Shown here piece by piece: positions 25,801-33,316 of a stretch of DNA of 64,000 nucleotides. The notes beneath the pieces are model-generated. The model was not told where the DNA came from and searched no databases. It was given only the letters and a program-made list of their open reading frames with translations. The DNA is taken from contig OY747710.1 of the NCBI GenBank assembly GCA_963556495.2, positions 23,873,500-23,937,499 of the forward strand, written 5' to 3'. The translations under genes were made by a program, and so were the position numbers. Every line of letters starts with the position of its first letter. Positions within the stretch are counted from its first letter, which is position 1. Source of the DNA: Valencia hispanica (taxonomy: Eukaryota > Chordata > Actinopteri > Cyprinodontiformes > Valenciidae).

Positions 25801-27069
25801 TCTTTTAGGAAGGAGGGAGATGAAAAGGAGCATAAAAAGGGAGATAAAATGGAGTGGAAGAAGGGAAAACAAGAGAATACGAAGGTTGAGAAGGACAAAG
25901 ATAAGCCAGGTAAGCAAAAGAGGCAAAGTGATTGGACACTGACAGAGTCAAACAAAGAGAAAGGTGGAAAAGGAGATGATGGAAGGTCCTGGAAGGATAA
26001 GGAAGGTAGGGCAGAGAGGAAGGAAGAGAGAGACTGGATAAAGGGAATTTTTGAGAAAGTACATGAAGGTACAGAATGGAATGGTAAGAAGAAAGAGGAG
26101 TGGCGGGGAGGGAAGCATCAAGAACAGAAGCCGAAGGAAGAGATGGATTGGAAGAAAGGGAAACATGGAGCTAAGGAAAAGCAGGGGAGAAAAGATTGGA
26201 AAGAGAAAGAAGATAAGAAAGACCCCGAGTGGAAGAATAATCTTGGCAAGGATCATGGTAAGGAAGGGAAGGTAAAGGGTGATAGGAAGCAGTGGGACAG
26301 TAGCAAAAGTCAGGGTAAAGAAAGGGTGGGAAAGGGTGAGAGGAAACAGTTGAATGAGCATGAAAGGAAGAGCAAAAATGGTAAACAAGAGAAGAAATTA
26401 AAGAGCAAGGACGAGACCTCAGAGCAGTTTAAAATCAAAGAGATGAAACTGAAAGAGAAAAAGCACAATGTAGACTGGGAAAAAGACAAGTCGCACTCCC
26501 TGGAAAAGAATAACCAGCACAAATTTCCCAGTAACCATGGCCACAAGGAGGAGCACTTGTATGAAGACCAAAGGCCCCATCACACCCACCCAAAACCCTC
26601 CACGGGCCAACCAGAATACTGGTACCAGCAGAGAAAACGCCTCCAACACGACCCCAATCCACCGCAGCAGTGTGACACGCTGGAAACCTGCGCTCATGCG
26701 GAGGGGCTTCTCCCTGTCCCATTATCAGAGTTCAAATCTGTACTGCAAGCGTATCTAACCAAGGCGGAGGAGGCCGGGGTAGACGGATCCAAAACATCAG
26801 AGCTAAGAAAGCTCACCTTTGAGTTTTTCAAGGATGGAATGTTTGTCCACAACCAGAGGAGCTTCCAGGATTTTGTTGATGATCTGGCAGATATTTTGGA
26901 AGACATGGTGGAGGGGGAGGATGGTGGTGACGAAGATAGTGATCTGGAGGATGAAATGGAAGGGTTTGAAAAAGAAGTCCTTAAAAAGTTTTCACTTCCA
27001 GGAGGTGGGGAGAAGGAGAACAGGATTAAAGGAGAATGGGGGATGGAGAACAGACCGGAACGTGGCTGA
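9737..27069 (+). CDS. pbxip1: Pre-B-cell leukemia transcription factor-interacting protein 1 (HPIP)
   Basis: Ten coding exons join with consistent phases into a predicted 870-residue protein: 9737-9787, 10044-10119, 19744-19817, 20068-20383, 23054-23263, 23516-23539, 24051-24103, 24971-25081, 25240-25474, 25607-27069. Every junction is GT-AG. PBXIP1 binds PBX homeodomain proteins, microtubules and nuclear receptors in mammals. Matches to the human protein as I recall it: an amino-terminal NNSWTILTSE motif (human NSWVLAGSE); a membrane-type segment at about 224-242, NKCILAALILLGLG (human NMCLLGALVLLGLG); NKLAEGNQQISALQAQLQ (human DKLAKENQDIRLLQAQLQ) opening a coiled coil at about 285-383; a Lys/Glu/Trp-rich region at about 428-701; and a carboxy-terminal domain at about 725-845. 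CCPG1 is the nearest paralogue but lacks this Trp-rich basic region. One exon is only 24 bases. The ATG in exon 2 is the first in frame. Confidence 0.93.
10358..11140 (-). mobile_element. Tc1-like transposon relic in pbxip1 intron
   Basis: Starts near a GATTTGGACACCCT end-like motif and, read on the minus strand, keeps faint Tc1 transposase traces: GGTCATTGTCATGTTGCAGG corresponds to the region coding for QQDNDPKH in intact copies. No coding capacity remains. An inverted GGTGTCC motif occurs at about 18950, beyond the Harbinger and L2 insertions, so the two could be ends of one element split by later insertions. That pairing is tentative. Confidence 0.45.
11141..12530 (-). mobile_element. PIF/Harbinger element, internally deleted copy
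   Basis: The left end GGGGTCACATTTATAAAAC (from 11142) matches the inverted right end of the second Harbinger copy at 18793-18812 (complement begins TGGGGTCTCATTTATAAAC). The right part (about 11900-12530) runs parallel to 18070-18800. The stretch around CACGGTTCC...ACCGGG at 11920-11955 matches the transposase amino-terminal coding region, and CCGTTTTGTGCGTAAGCAAG near 12510 matches the subterminal repeat. The transposase middle is missing, and an inverted L2 3' fragment sits inside. The outermost right bases are lost into a T-rich run. Confidence 0.6.
11515..11885 (-). mobile_element. L2 LINE 3'-end fragment
   Basis: On the minus strand the frame ends with FKSRLKTHLFCQVLN followed by stop, nearly identical to the reverse transcriptase carboxy terminus FKSRLKTHLFSLAFN of the L2 copy at 17066-17114. 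It is followed by an L2-type tail whose complement contains TGTAAAGCACTTTTGC. This is a 5'-truncated L2 insertion lying within the deleted Harbinger copy. Confidence 0.65.
13138..13722 (+). CDS. L2 LINE ORF1, partial esterase-like protein
   Basis: A 194-residue frame. The amino-terminal two thirds are Pro/Gly/Arg-rich, locally the most GC-rich DNA in the window. Residues about 156-170 read TLIIGDSIIKNVR, the GDSI block of the SGNH-type esterase domain found in CR1/L2 ORF1 proteins, which bind RNA or act in particle assembly (family knowledge). After about 13680 the expected continuation (VTDITEQILQLI, then a degraded HxGTND-type block reading HADTND) lies in another frame, so the domain is frameshifted. 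A 182-residue frame on the opposite strand is a GC-rich shadow. Confidence 0.65.
   Translation: MLDSWCEQASIRLQGVDADMKEIGAKTSKGPPEPQADPGRADRIPPERSKGEPHGNVQRLLCRGPGGSSDEPTGPAGNQPRQGGPVHGLGEPGPGGAPPPSRDPTRDRPTRERNEPSAPIKHRCSPGEASTPGIQQVLNGERSSAQRKHLPADPPPTTLIIGDSIIKNVRMRGALTLFPWSQCHGHYRTDPAAH
14341..15471 (+). pseudogene. L2 LINE ORF2 5' part: endonuclease region, frameshifted
   Basis: Spread over three frames, the sequence keeps APE-endonuclease blocks in order: FNVRSLLNK (14356), LTECWLS (14440), SKRGGG after a frameshift near 14508, YRPPKKG (14650), LAGDFNLHIE after another frameshift (14730-14760), and DLAVSDHYCVFF (14917-14952), which contains the catalytic Ser-Asp-His block. At least three frame changes and stops separate them, several at homopolymer runs. 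Part of the linker before the reverse transcriptase (15000-15471) remains open. The endonuclease could not be translated as one polypeptide. Confidence 0.75.
15510..17114 (+). CDS. L2 LINE reverse transcriptase, open frame
   Basis: A 534-residue uninterrupted frame covering most of the reverse transcriptase and the carboxy-terminal region of L2 ORF2. Visible motifs: FRPVSNLPFLSEILEK (fingers), FQSGFRVNHSTETALL, motif A LDLSAAFDTVDH from residue 168, motif B TCGVPQGSILGPVLFNLY, and motif C SYADDTQLYIS with the catalytic YADD at 16281-16292. The carboxy terminus has SRIDYCNALLSGLP, LHWLPV and the terminal LWNRLPENLR...FKSRLKTHLF block typical of L2. The first ATG is probably not a biological start; this is the intact 3' portion of ORF2. 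Openness over 1.6 kb suggests a fairly recent insertion. Confidence 0.9.
   Translation: MVLDKSECVSLPEETLDSFVLVEAGTLDKVFSSVRPTTCVLDPISTSFFKQFYGSSRGEILTMMNCSLQTGVFLATFKGVVVKPLLKSNLDVNDFNNFRPVSNLPFLSEILEKIVLIQLNDFINEQNVLEKFQSGFRVNHSTETALLKILNDFRLNYDAQRVTVLVLLDLSAAFDTVDHTILLTRLKQKGLSGAVHKWFTSYLTDRTFMVSLDTCYSRVHRITCGVPQGSILGPVLFNLYMLPLGSVIRRHGVNFHSYADDTQLYISMSPDDTRPMDALFNCILDIKSWMAENFLQLNQDKTEVLVIGPEAQKEKLLPKLQSLSFNPSLQVKNLAMIFDSELIFIPHIKNMTKIGFYQLKNIARVRPILSRANTEKLMHAFISSRIDYCNALLSGLPKKSISGLQLLQNSAARVLTKTRRREHITPVLKSLHWLPVHFRIDFKVLLMVFKCLNGLGPSYLSELLLPYKPSRSLRSSGSRLLVTPKVRTHTHGEASFQFYGPHLWNRLPENLRAVENVHVFKSRLKTHLFSLAFN
17668..18812 (-). mobile_element. PIF/Harbinger element, split by the L2 LINE
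   Basis: The right terminal repeat is at 18793-18812 (complement TGGGGTCTCATTTATAAACG), with GTGCGTACGC subterminal sequence. The transposase gene follows on the minus strand until it is cut off at about 17670 by the LINE 3' end. The left half of this copy was not found beyond the LINE 5' end, so it was either deleted or lost when the LINE arrived. Confidence 0.75.
17670..18290 (-). pseudogene. HARBI1-like transposase, truncated by LINE insertion
   Basis: Exon 1 starts at the ATG at 18288-18290 (MDALALLEDF) and runs open to 18016. An 80-base intron (18015-17936, GTATGT...CTAG) joins it to a second exon, giving LADRSGISQPSLS across the junction, a conserved block of Harbinger transposases. 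The second exon contains FPNIIGAIDCTHIAI with the first catalytic Asp, then INVQI, where the coding sequence stops at the LINE junction. About 180 residues are open without frameshifts; roughly the carboxy-terminal half, including the other catalytic residues, is missing. The product would not be functional as a nuclease. Confidence 0.8.
19303..19650. repeat. Poly-G run and dispersed DNA-transposon-like repeat
   Basis: A run of about 17 G residues ends at 19319. From about 19425 the sequence GAGGTGGAAAGAGTAG ... ACTCAAGTACAAGTAGAATTAC ... GTACTCAGAGTAAATG resembles a very common fish dispersed repeat made of AAGTA/ACTCA motifs, probably a non-autonomous DNA transposon. I assign this from memory of its appearance; ends and superfamily were not determined. 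Confidence 0.4.
20488..21838 (-). mobile_element. Solo LTR of an LTR retroelement
   Basis: The 1351-base element begins TGTTGTG and ends CTCAACA, giving the TG...CA ends and the short inverted repeat TGTTG/CAACA expected of an LTR. It is flanked by identical 4-base duplications CATC (20484-20487 and 21839-21842). No internal coding region, primer-binding site or second LTR is present, so it is a solo LTR left by recombination. A minus orientation is favoured because that strand carries TATATATA (21287-21300 complement) followed by AATAAA-type signals. It lies in the intron between the fourth and fifth coding exons of pbxip1, antisense to the gene. The retroelement family was not identified. 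Confidence 0.75.
22846..22896. repeat. (TAA)n microsatellite
   Basis: About 16 near-perfect TAA/ATA trinucleotides with one interruption, in the same pbxip1 intron as the solo LTR. Confidence 0.95.
23054..23263 (+). CDS. pbxip1: pbxip1 exon encoding the membrane-type segment
   Basis: This exon encodes an acidic stretch (KEEEEEEVEEEF) followed at once by a strongly hydrophobic 19-residue segment around CILAALILLGLGTIFFS, then a splice donor (GTGAGG). In human PBXIP1 the same order appears: an acidic/basic region, then a hydrophobic segment with the LLGLG core. It is the best single landmark for orthology besides the carboxy-terminal domain. The exon starts in phase 1 and ends in phase 1, so skipping it would preserve the frame and remove the hydrophobic segment (inference). 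Confidence 0.9.
23340..23482 (+). mobile_element. L2 LINE 3'-tail fragment
   Basis: ATGTAAAGCACCTTAAATT...TTGAAAGTGTGTTTATACAAATAAA...TTGCCTTGCCT matches, with few changes, the 3' end of the L2 relic at 29580-29645. It is a severely 5'-truncated copy within the short intron before the 24-base exon of pbxip1. Confidence 0.75.
24321..24408. repeat. 22-bp minisatellite, four units
   Basis: Four nearly identical head-to-tail copies of a 22-base unit (TCAATGTAAACATGGTTGGGGG) start at 24321, 24343, 24365 and 24387. It lies in the pbxip1 intron after the exon ending at 24103. Confidence 0.95.
25607..27069 (+). CDS. pbxip1: pbxip1 last coding exon: K/E/W-rich region and C-terminal domain
   Basis: This exon supplies about 487 of 870 residues. 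The first part (to about residue 701) is extremely rich in Lys, Glu, Asp and Gly and is punctuated by isolated tryptophans in acidic-Trp-basic contexts: EWKKGK, SWKDKE, EWNGKK, EWRGGK, DWKKGK, DWKEKE, DWEKDK. Then follow a His/Pro-rich linker and the conserved carboxy-terminal domain: EYWYQQRK, CAHAEGLLPVPLSEF, LTFEFFKDGMFVHNQRSFQDFVDDLADILED, closing with an Asp/Glu-rich stretch. Human PBXIP1 ends in the same arrangement. Large minus-strand frames here (25623-25955, 25948-26388, 26435-26722) are antisense shadows of the purine-rich coding strand. Confidence 0.92.
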
Positions 27070-28290
27070 TTATGATCCAGTAGGCTAAAGGACGCACTTT
27101 CATTTTGACTACAGTTCCTTCAATGAGTTTGTCAGGCAGTCATCCGTCGTTGTGCCACTACATTCTGTTAATCCATATTGTTAAACTTTAAAATGTTACT
27201 CTCCCTCATACCTTCACCATATGCACAGGCTGATGGGAAATCTGCCAAGTTACGTTTCATTTCACCACAACACCTTCTTCCGCATATTTTCTGTCCTCTA
27301 CATGGCTTGTTGTAGTCTGCACACTGAACTACTTAAGGTTACTTTCAAACACGGCTGTCTTCTTGCAGAACAACAGTTTTCAAAGTCAAAAGTTGGGTCC
27401 AGATTTTTATGTTGAGCTACTGCAGTTTATGGCAACATCGGCTGGTGTTAAAACATCTTGCAAGTAATGTTAAGTTTAAACCTGCTGGAACAGTTTGGAT
27501 GTTTTGGTCTTAGTTTCTAGGATTTAATAATTTAACAAATATATTATTTAAACATTTTCTGCTCATACAGAACTGTGCACTGTTAATGTTGACTAAATTT
27601 TCACTCATTGGGCATAAAGTCTGTTGTATTTATTTATCACTGTATCCTAATTCTGTTGTTACTTATTAAACCATTGTTGTTAAAGCTGGCTTTAATGTGG
27701 GCTATTAAAGAAAGTTGGTGAATATTTTTTGTGTTTGGGATTGGTTTTGTTGTTTGTAAATATTGCATCCAACATTTTTTGTTTAAGTAGAGAAGTATTT
27801 AATTGTATTATTACACCAGGCATTGTATAGAAAATAAATGTGGGGTGTTTAAGATGTGTTCAGCAAGTATGCTTATAATTCTTCACTTTGAATAAGTTTG
27901 TTGCTTTAAACTTTAATATTCTCATGTTTACATAATTGCTGAATGTGTTTTTTTTTTTGGGGGGGGGGTTTCTTTTTGCTTCTGTAACAATAAGAAAATA
28001 AACTGATTTAATTTTTTTGTGATCTTTTGTTTTAACTCAACACTTTCCACAGAATGACTAATATGGCTTTCTAAATTTGTGTCTGAAACTCTATAAATAA
28101 AAGTGCTCATTAGTTTTGGTAATTGTGGAGAGCAGTCTTGATGATGCTGAATTTTCCATCTTCTGAGGTCTGTTAAAAGCAGCCTGATTTTCAGAACATT
28201 GCCCTTAAATCGTTAGTGTAACATGCTGACTGACTGCTTAAGTTTCTGACTCAACTTTTTTTTTATTTACACAGAAGACTGCGTCCTTGC
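27070..28290 (+). other. pbxip1 3' UTR and downstream spacer
   Basis: AT-rich sequence without a coding signal. ATTAAA-type and AATAAA hexamers accumulate between 27660 and 28100, and a T9/G10 run lies at about 27950-27968. The pbxip1 mRNA most likely ends near 27850. Confidence 0.5.
27833..27838 (+). terminator. pbxip1: Candidate pbxip1 polyadenylation signal
   Basis: AATAAA 764 bases after the stop codon, followed by a GT-rich stretch (TGTGGGGTGTTTAAGATGTG) of the kind that favours cleavage. An earlier AATATA/ATTAAA group near 27660-27710 is an alternative. Confidence 0.45.
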
Positions 28291-28329
28291 TGTCATGCCA
28301 AATACATCATTATTGTGTTCTAGAGAACA

Positions 28330-29645
28330 ACCTGAACCTGTCAATGTAGAATTATAGGCCGATCTCTAACCTTCCATTCTTCAGCAAGATTATTGAAAAA
28401 GTTGTTTCAAGTGTTAAATAGCTTCTTAACAATGACCAACCGCTTTGATGTTTTTCAGTCCGGTTTCCGTGCTCACCACAGCATAGAGACTGCCCTCGTC
28501 AAAGTTTTAAATTACATCCACATAAATACAGACTGTGGTAGAACCACAGTGCTGGTACTTTTGGACCTTAGTGCAGCATGTGATACTATTGATCATGATG
28601 TACTATTGAAATGACTGGAAGGCTGGGTCTGACAGTACTTGGTTGGATTGAGTCTTACAATTTTGCAATTTTTCATCAGAAAAGCAAGAAATGACGTGGG
28701 GTGCCCCAGGGCTCCATCTGTGGTCCCTCCTATTTAATATTTACATGCTCCCGCTAACCCAGATTATAACAGCCAATTAGATTAGTTACCATAACTATGC
28801 AGATTACACTCAGCTTTACATTACAATTTCCCCCCTGTGACTTTGAATCCCCCAAAACCCTAAGTAAATGCATAAAGCAAATGGATGGATGTGCCATAAC
28901 TTTCTCCAACTGAACAGAAACAAAACTGAAGTAATTGTTTGGACCTAAAGAGGAACTATCAAGAGTCAGCAGACAACTTCAGGTAATACAGCTAGAAACT
29001 ACTAATCAGACCTGAAATCTAGGTGTAGTAATGGAGTCAGACTGAACCTCCAGGGTCACATAAAGGCAATAACAGTCTTTTATCACCTGTAGAACATTTC
29101 TAGGATTGAAGGACGTATGTCGCAACGTGACCTCGAAAAACTCATCCATGCGTTTATCTTTTGTCAGATTGATTACTGCAACATTGTCCTAATAGGTCTG
29201 CCTAAAAAGTTAGACGGCTGATCAGAACGCTGCTGCTCGCCTCATCAGTAGAACTAGGAAAGTAGAGCACATCACCCCAGTTGTAAAGTCATTATAGTGG
29301 CTCCATGTAGCTTAGAGATTACACTTCAAAATACTTTTTCTAGTTTATAAATCTTTGAAGCAGCTTTCAGTTTCTATGCTCCCCTTATCTGGAGCAAACT
29401 CCCAGACCACTGCAAAGCTGCTGAAACCCTTCAGTTCCTTTAAATCAAAGCTAAAAATCCATCTGTTTAGAGCCGCCTTTGAGTAAGTTAATAATAGGTG
29501 GAATGTAATATGATTTAATGTGGCATATGTAACGTATCTCAAATGTTGTGTTTTATGCATTTATTGCTACGTTTATCCCCTAATGATGTAAAGCGCCTTG
29601 AATTGCTTTGTTGAAAGTGTGCTATACAAATTAAGTTGCCTTGCC
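28330..29645 (+). mobile_element. L2 LINE relic, 5' truncated
   Basis: Decayed L2 reverse transcriptase in several frames: [13 protein letters not shown] sequence near 28355, then [20 protein letters not shown] and [19 protein letters not shown] (28458-28612), GVPQGSICGPS-like sequence near 28700, SQIDYCNIVL-like sequence near 29165, and the 3' tail AAAGCGCCTTGAATTG...TTGCCTTGCC. Frameshifts and stops are frequent, and motif A has Cys instead of Phe before the Asp, so it is an old, dead copy. Confidence 0.8.
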
Positions 29646-30296
29646 TAGTGGCACACTCAATAACTTTGGTCAAGGTGAGACTTTAATTTGAATGGATGAG
29701 CAGGAGTGGGTATGATCTCTGTGTCTCAGAATTGAGGTGTTTCTCCACAGAGACATGTTTAAAAACCTAAGATGATTTTCAGGTCAGACGGGGGAAACTT
29801 GAGTTTCTACCAACCAGCAGGGTGATTCTACATTTTAGGTCTTCTTAGGGTTGCCCCGTATTTAGCTCCACTGTGTGATGCATTATTTTTCCACTACATA
29901 AGCCAAAATTGTTACCTAGTTTTATCTGACCAGAGCATGTTATTCCACATCTTATCTGTGTCACCTACAATAGTTTGTAATCAATTGGAGACTCCTGTAG
30001 CTTTTCCCTGTTGCTCTTCCGGTAAGATCATCATTGTTTGCTTGATCTTTCTATTATCAAGTATGTTCATTGTGTTCCTACTTCATTTTAGCCAATGGAT
30101 TTCAAGATGTGTGAGAAAATACTCTGGCAAATGAGTAGTAGGAGGAAACCAGCCAGACTACATGTTATTAAGACACAGGACCTGTTCAGCCTGTTGATAA
30201 CTACTCATCTGGGATGAGGAAAGTGTTGCCTGTGGTAAATATTTAGCTTTCACTATAAAATGTGAAGACAAAATTTTTCTGATGAAATGAAACCAG

Positions 30297-30440
30297 TAGT
30301 GGGACAGTGGACTGTTGCCTCACAGCTTTTCGATCTGTGGTTCAAATGTCAAGGTTCTGCTCCAGTTACTCTGGTTTCCACTCACATTTTAATAACACAT
30401 GTGTCATGTTAATTATTGATTTTTCATTGTGTGTGAATGA
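30297..30440 (+). mobile_element. SINE-like repeat relic
   Basis: GTGGACTGTTGCCTCACAGC...GGTTCAAATGTC...TACTCTGGTTTCCACTCACA resembles a common fish repeat with a tRNA-like start (GGTGGTTAGCACTGTTGCCTCACAGC) and a B-box-like GGTTCAAAT. It is heavily diverged; assignment is from recalled appearance. Confidence 0.45.
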
Positions 30441-30505
30441 CCAGCCTTTTGTTTCTCTCATGGAAGTCATCCCATCTCTGTCCCGGTTGGATTTTTAAGA
30501 ACATA

Positions 30506-31420
30506 CAGTGCCTTGCAAAAGTATGCAGACCTATTGTAGTTTTTCCCATTTTGTCAGATTACAACTGTTCAGTGGTAATGTATGTTCAGGAGCAACACAA
30601 ATTGGTATGTATTTGTACAGTAAAAGGAAAATATTTAAAATGTTGACCCAAACATCTGATCAGATTTTTTTGCATTTATAGTCTGTCTTTGGGTCCATAC
30701 AAGGCCACCTTTCAGTTCAATAGTATATTTCTCTTTGCACATAGATATCCCCCCCCCCCCCCATCCTTTTTTCCTCCAAAACAGCTCAAGATTTTCCTCC
30801 AGGATTGCTTGTACTTACCTCCATCCGTCTTCCCGCAAATTCTGAACAGCTTCCTTGTCTCTCTTGGAAAAATGAACATACCCACAACATGATGCTGTTA
30901 CCAGCATATTTCAAGGTGGGTTCAGGATGATGTATACTTAGTTTTTTTTTGTATGCTTGTTTTTTACATGTTGATCAAATAGTTTCATTTTGGTGTCTTT
31001 TGACTAGCGCATCTTCTTTCACGTGTTTGTTGTGGCCCTCACATGGCTTGTGGAAAATCAAAACAGGTATTTTGTACCTTTCTTAAAACAGTAGCTCTTC
31101 TTACCATCATTTAATAAAGGCTGGACTGCGTGACCAATAGTTGGTAGGTTTGCAATTGTGCCATACTCTTTCATTTTCAGATGATAGATTGAACAGCGCT
31201 GTGTCAGATGTTTAAAGCTTGTGATATCACCTTACCCTGCTTCAAACTTCTCTACAACTTTCCCCCTGCTGTGTTCCTTGGTATTCATGGGGCAATTTGT
31301 TCAATAATGTTCTCTAACAAACCTCTGAAGCCTTCCCAGCTCAGCTGGAATTAAATACCTTGAAGCTTTATGTGAAAAATTAGGGAAAACTTTAAAGGAC
31401 ATGAATACCTTTGCAAAGTA
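30506..31420 (-). mobile_element. Degenerate Tc1/mariner element
   Basis: The left end CAGTGCCTTGCAAAAGTATG follows TA and parallels the intact Tc1 end CAGTGGCTTGCAAAAGTATT at 62329. Internal minus-strand coding traces match the intact copy, for example TTGAACAGCGCTGTG near 31190 and GTGCCATACTCTTTCATTT near 31158. The right end TTTGCAAAGTACA is at about 31410-31421. The middle is largely deleted (about 0.9 kb against 1.6 kb), and no open frame remains. Confidence 0.8.
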
Positions 31421-33080
31421 CAGCATGTTCAAAGAACTCCTTAAATTCAGCCCCATCTCGAAAATATTAATAAAGCAGCTCTCCTCTTTGCCCAGTGGAC
31501 ATATCTTGATGAACCATTTAGTTTTGTTAGCTGCCGCTTTCCTTTTCTACAGCAGCTATGGGAATCTAAAGAGGACTGTGCGCTGCTATTTTAGGTAAAA
31601 AGTGATTTAGATGTGCATGTCTGTGTAACAGCCATTCCGCTGAGATGTGAAAGCGATGTTTGGGGACATGTGGGTGATAAAGCCAATGTGCTTGTTAGGG
31701 CTAACTTGCTTCTCTAATATGCCAATTGTGCATGCCCTCTTTTCTCAGGTGAAACCCAAGTGCCTCATTCTCAACAGTTTCTGTAGCGCAGATTATATGA
31801 TCATCAGTGATAAATGCTTTGGTTTTTCCTCTCTGTTGCATTGGGCTTACAATATTTTGGACATAAAAAGAAACTTGTTTAGCTTTAAATCAGCAAATTA
31901 TCTTAGACAAACTATTTGCTTGTACACATCTTTGTTGATTTAATCTGTATATCTCAACCCTAATTTACAGTCTGTTTCTGTAACAAATAATATATTTGTA
32001 GTAGTCAGGATTTTGTTGTTTTTTGTGCAACTTTGATCTCCTACAATAAAACTGATAAAGGGCTGCTTACTTTGATCTGTTTCAAAACTGTGGTGTCGCC
32101 ACTGTCTGGGAACCAAATTTGGACCTCGCCAGGTGCCGTCCCCACACTCTAGTCTCTGATGCTGACATTGAGAAACATCTCGTCACTTTTGAGCTGGGTT
32201 AGAATACCTCTCCTGGAAAAGGCCTTTGAATATCTTCATTTGGAGTCAGAACCAAGTTTTTAACTGTGCAAAAGGAAATCTTGCTGGATAGGTGGGTTTT
32301 GTCTCCACCGTAGGTGTGTAAAAGCAAAACAAAATAAAAGCTACAGGAATGTTAAAGGAGATTTGACAGAAAAAAGAAAAGTAACAATGAATAAAAACTC
32401 ACAATTGAATCTTAAACAGTTGATCAGGTTTGATAAATATCACTGGGCAGACAGCTCACAGAAGTTGCCCATTCTGAAGCTATCAGGTGCTGAGCACCAC
32501 AACAAAATAGGAATTTAGGAAAGCATGTGTTTTGGGGACTTTAAAGGGTTGACAACAAAATTAATCAAATTATATTTTCAAATCCTGTGAAAGTTTTCAG
32601 GAAGACACAGTTCCAAAACACTATATAACTATATAATCAAGGCCGGAGCTGCTTGCTGAAGCTATCCATCATGCAATCTCTATTTAAGGGTATCTGATCA
32701 TGAATAAGTTCACAACTTACAGACTGAGATAATTACTTTAAAGATAATCACTTAACTTGTACTTGCATACATTTGAATAAACACTTTATTGTAACAGTTT
32801 CAGCACAATAAACCTTGCATTTGGACATGGTTTAACAATCTCACCGATCACCTGTGGGATAAAAAAATCTATCTAATGTCATAAGAAGGCCCTCTGCAAA
32901 ACTCTTGCTCAAACTATGTAATGTTTGCATAGGGTCATGTTTCTGAGGGTTCATATCACTACATATAATTAATAATTACAAAAACCGTACCTGGTTACTC
33001 ATTTTAGCTGTACAGTACAGGGAAGTGTGACTTGTCAATGGAAAAAGTTAAGAGACAATGATTTAACTTCTTTACCAGGA
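31421..33080. other. Intergenic region between the Tc1 relic and the first S100 gene
   Basis: No gene, RNA or clear mobile element was recognised. Short + frames at 31401-31598 and 31647-31943 have no domain or splice support. Confidence 0.4.
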
Positions 33081-33087
33081 GAGTTTG

Positions 33088-33149
33088 GCTTTAAAAAGAC
33101 TGAGAAGCTTTGTTACAACACACCTACGATCAAACACACACTTGAGGAG
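33088..33149 (+). promoter_or_regulatory. Probable core promoter and exon 1 of first S100 gene
   Basis: A TATA-like TTTAAAAAG at about 33090 is followed about 30 bases later by a short presumed untranslated exon ending CTTGAGGAG at 33149 with a consensus donor GTGAGTTT. The coding exon begins after the acceptor CAG at 33308-33310. S100 genes typically have one untranslated first exon and two coding exons, which this fits. Confidence 0.5.
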
Positions 33150-33316
33150 GTGAGTTTCCGTCTGTTTTAAAGAAACAAACATTCTTTTTCTTGGACTTAA
33201 TTTGCAGAGTATCTTTAGTATACAAAATGTTTTGTTGTTCCTACTAAGAACATTCCTCTTTGTTTTTTTAAATCATTTTCCTAAAAGCAGATCCATCTGT
33301 TGACTTTCAGCCCATA

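Noticed and set aside
25623..26722. Several long minus frames, hydrophobic and Phe/Leu-rich
   Set aside because: Antisense of the AAG/GAG-rich pbxip1 last exon, where the complement reads as CTT/CTC codons.
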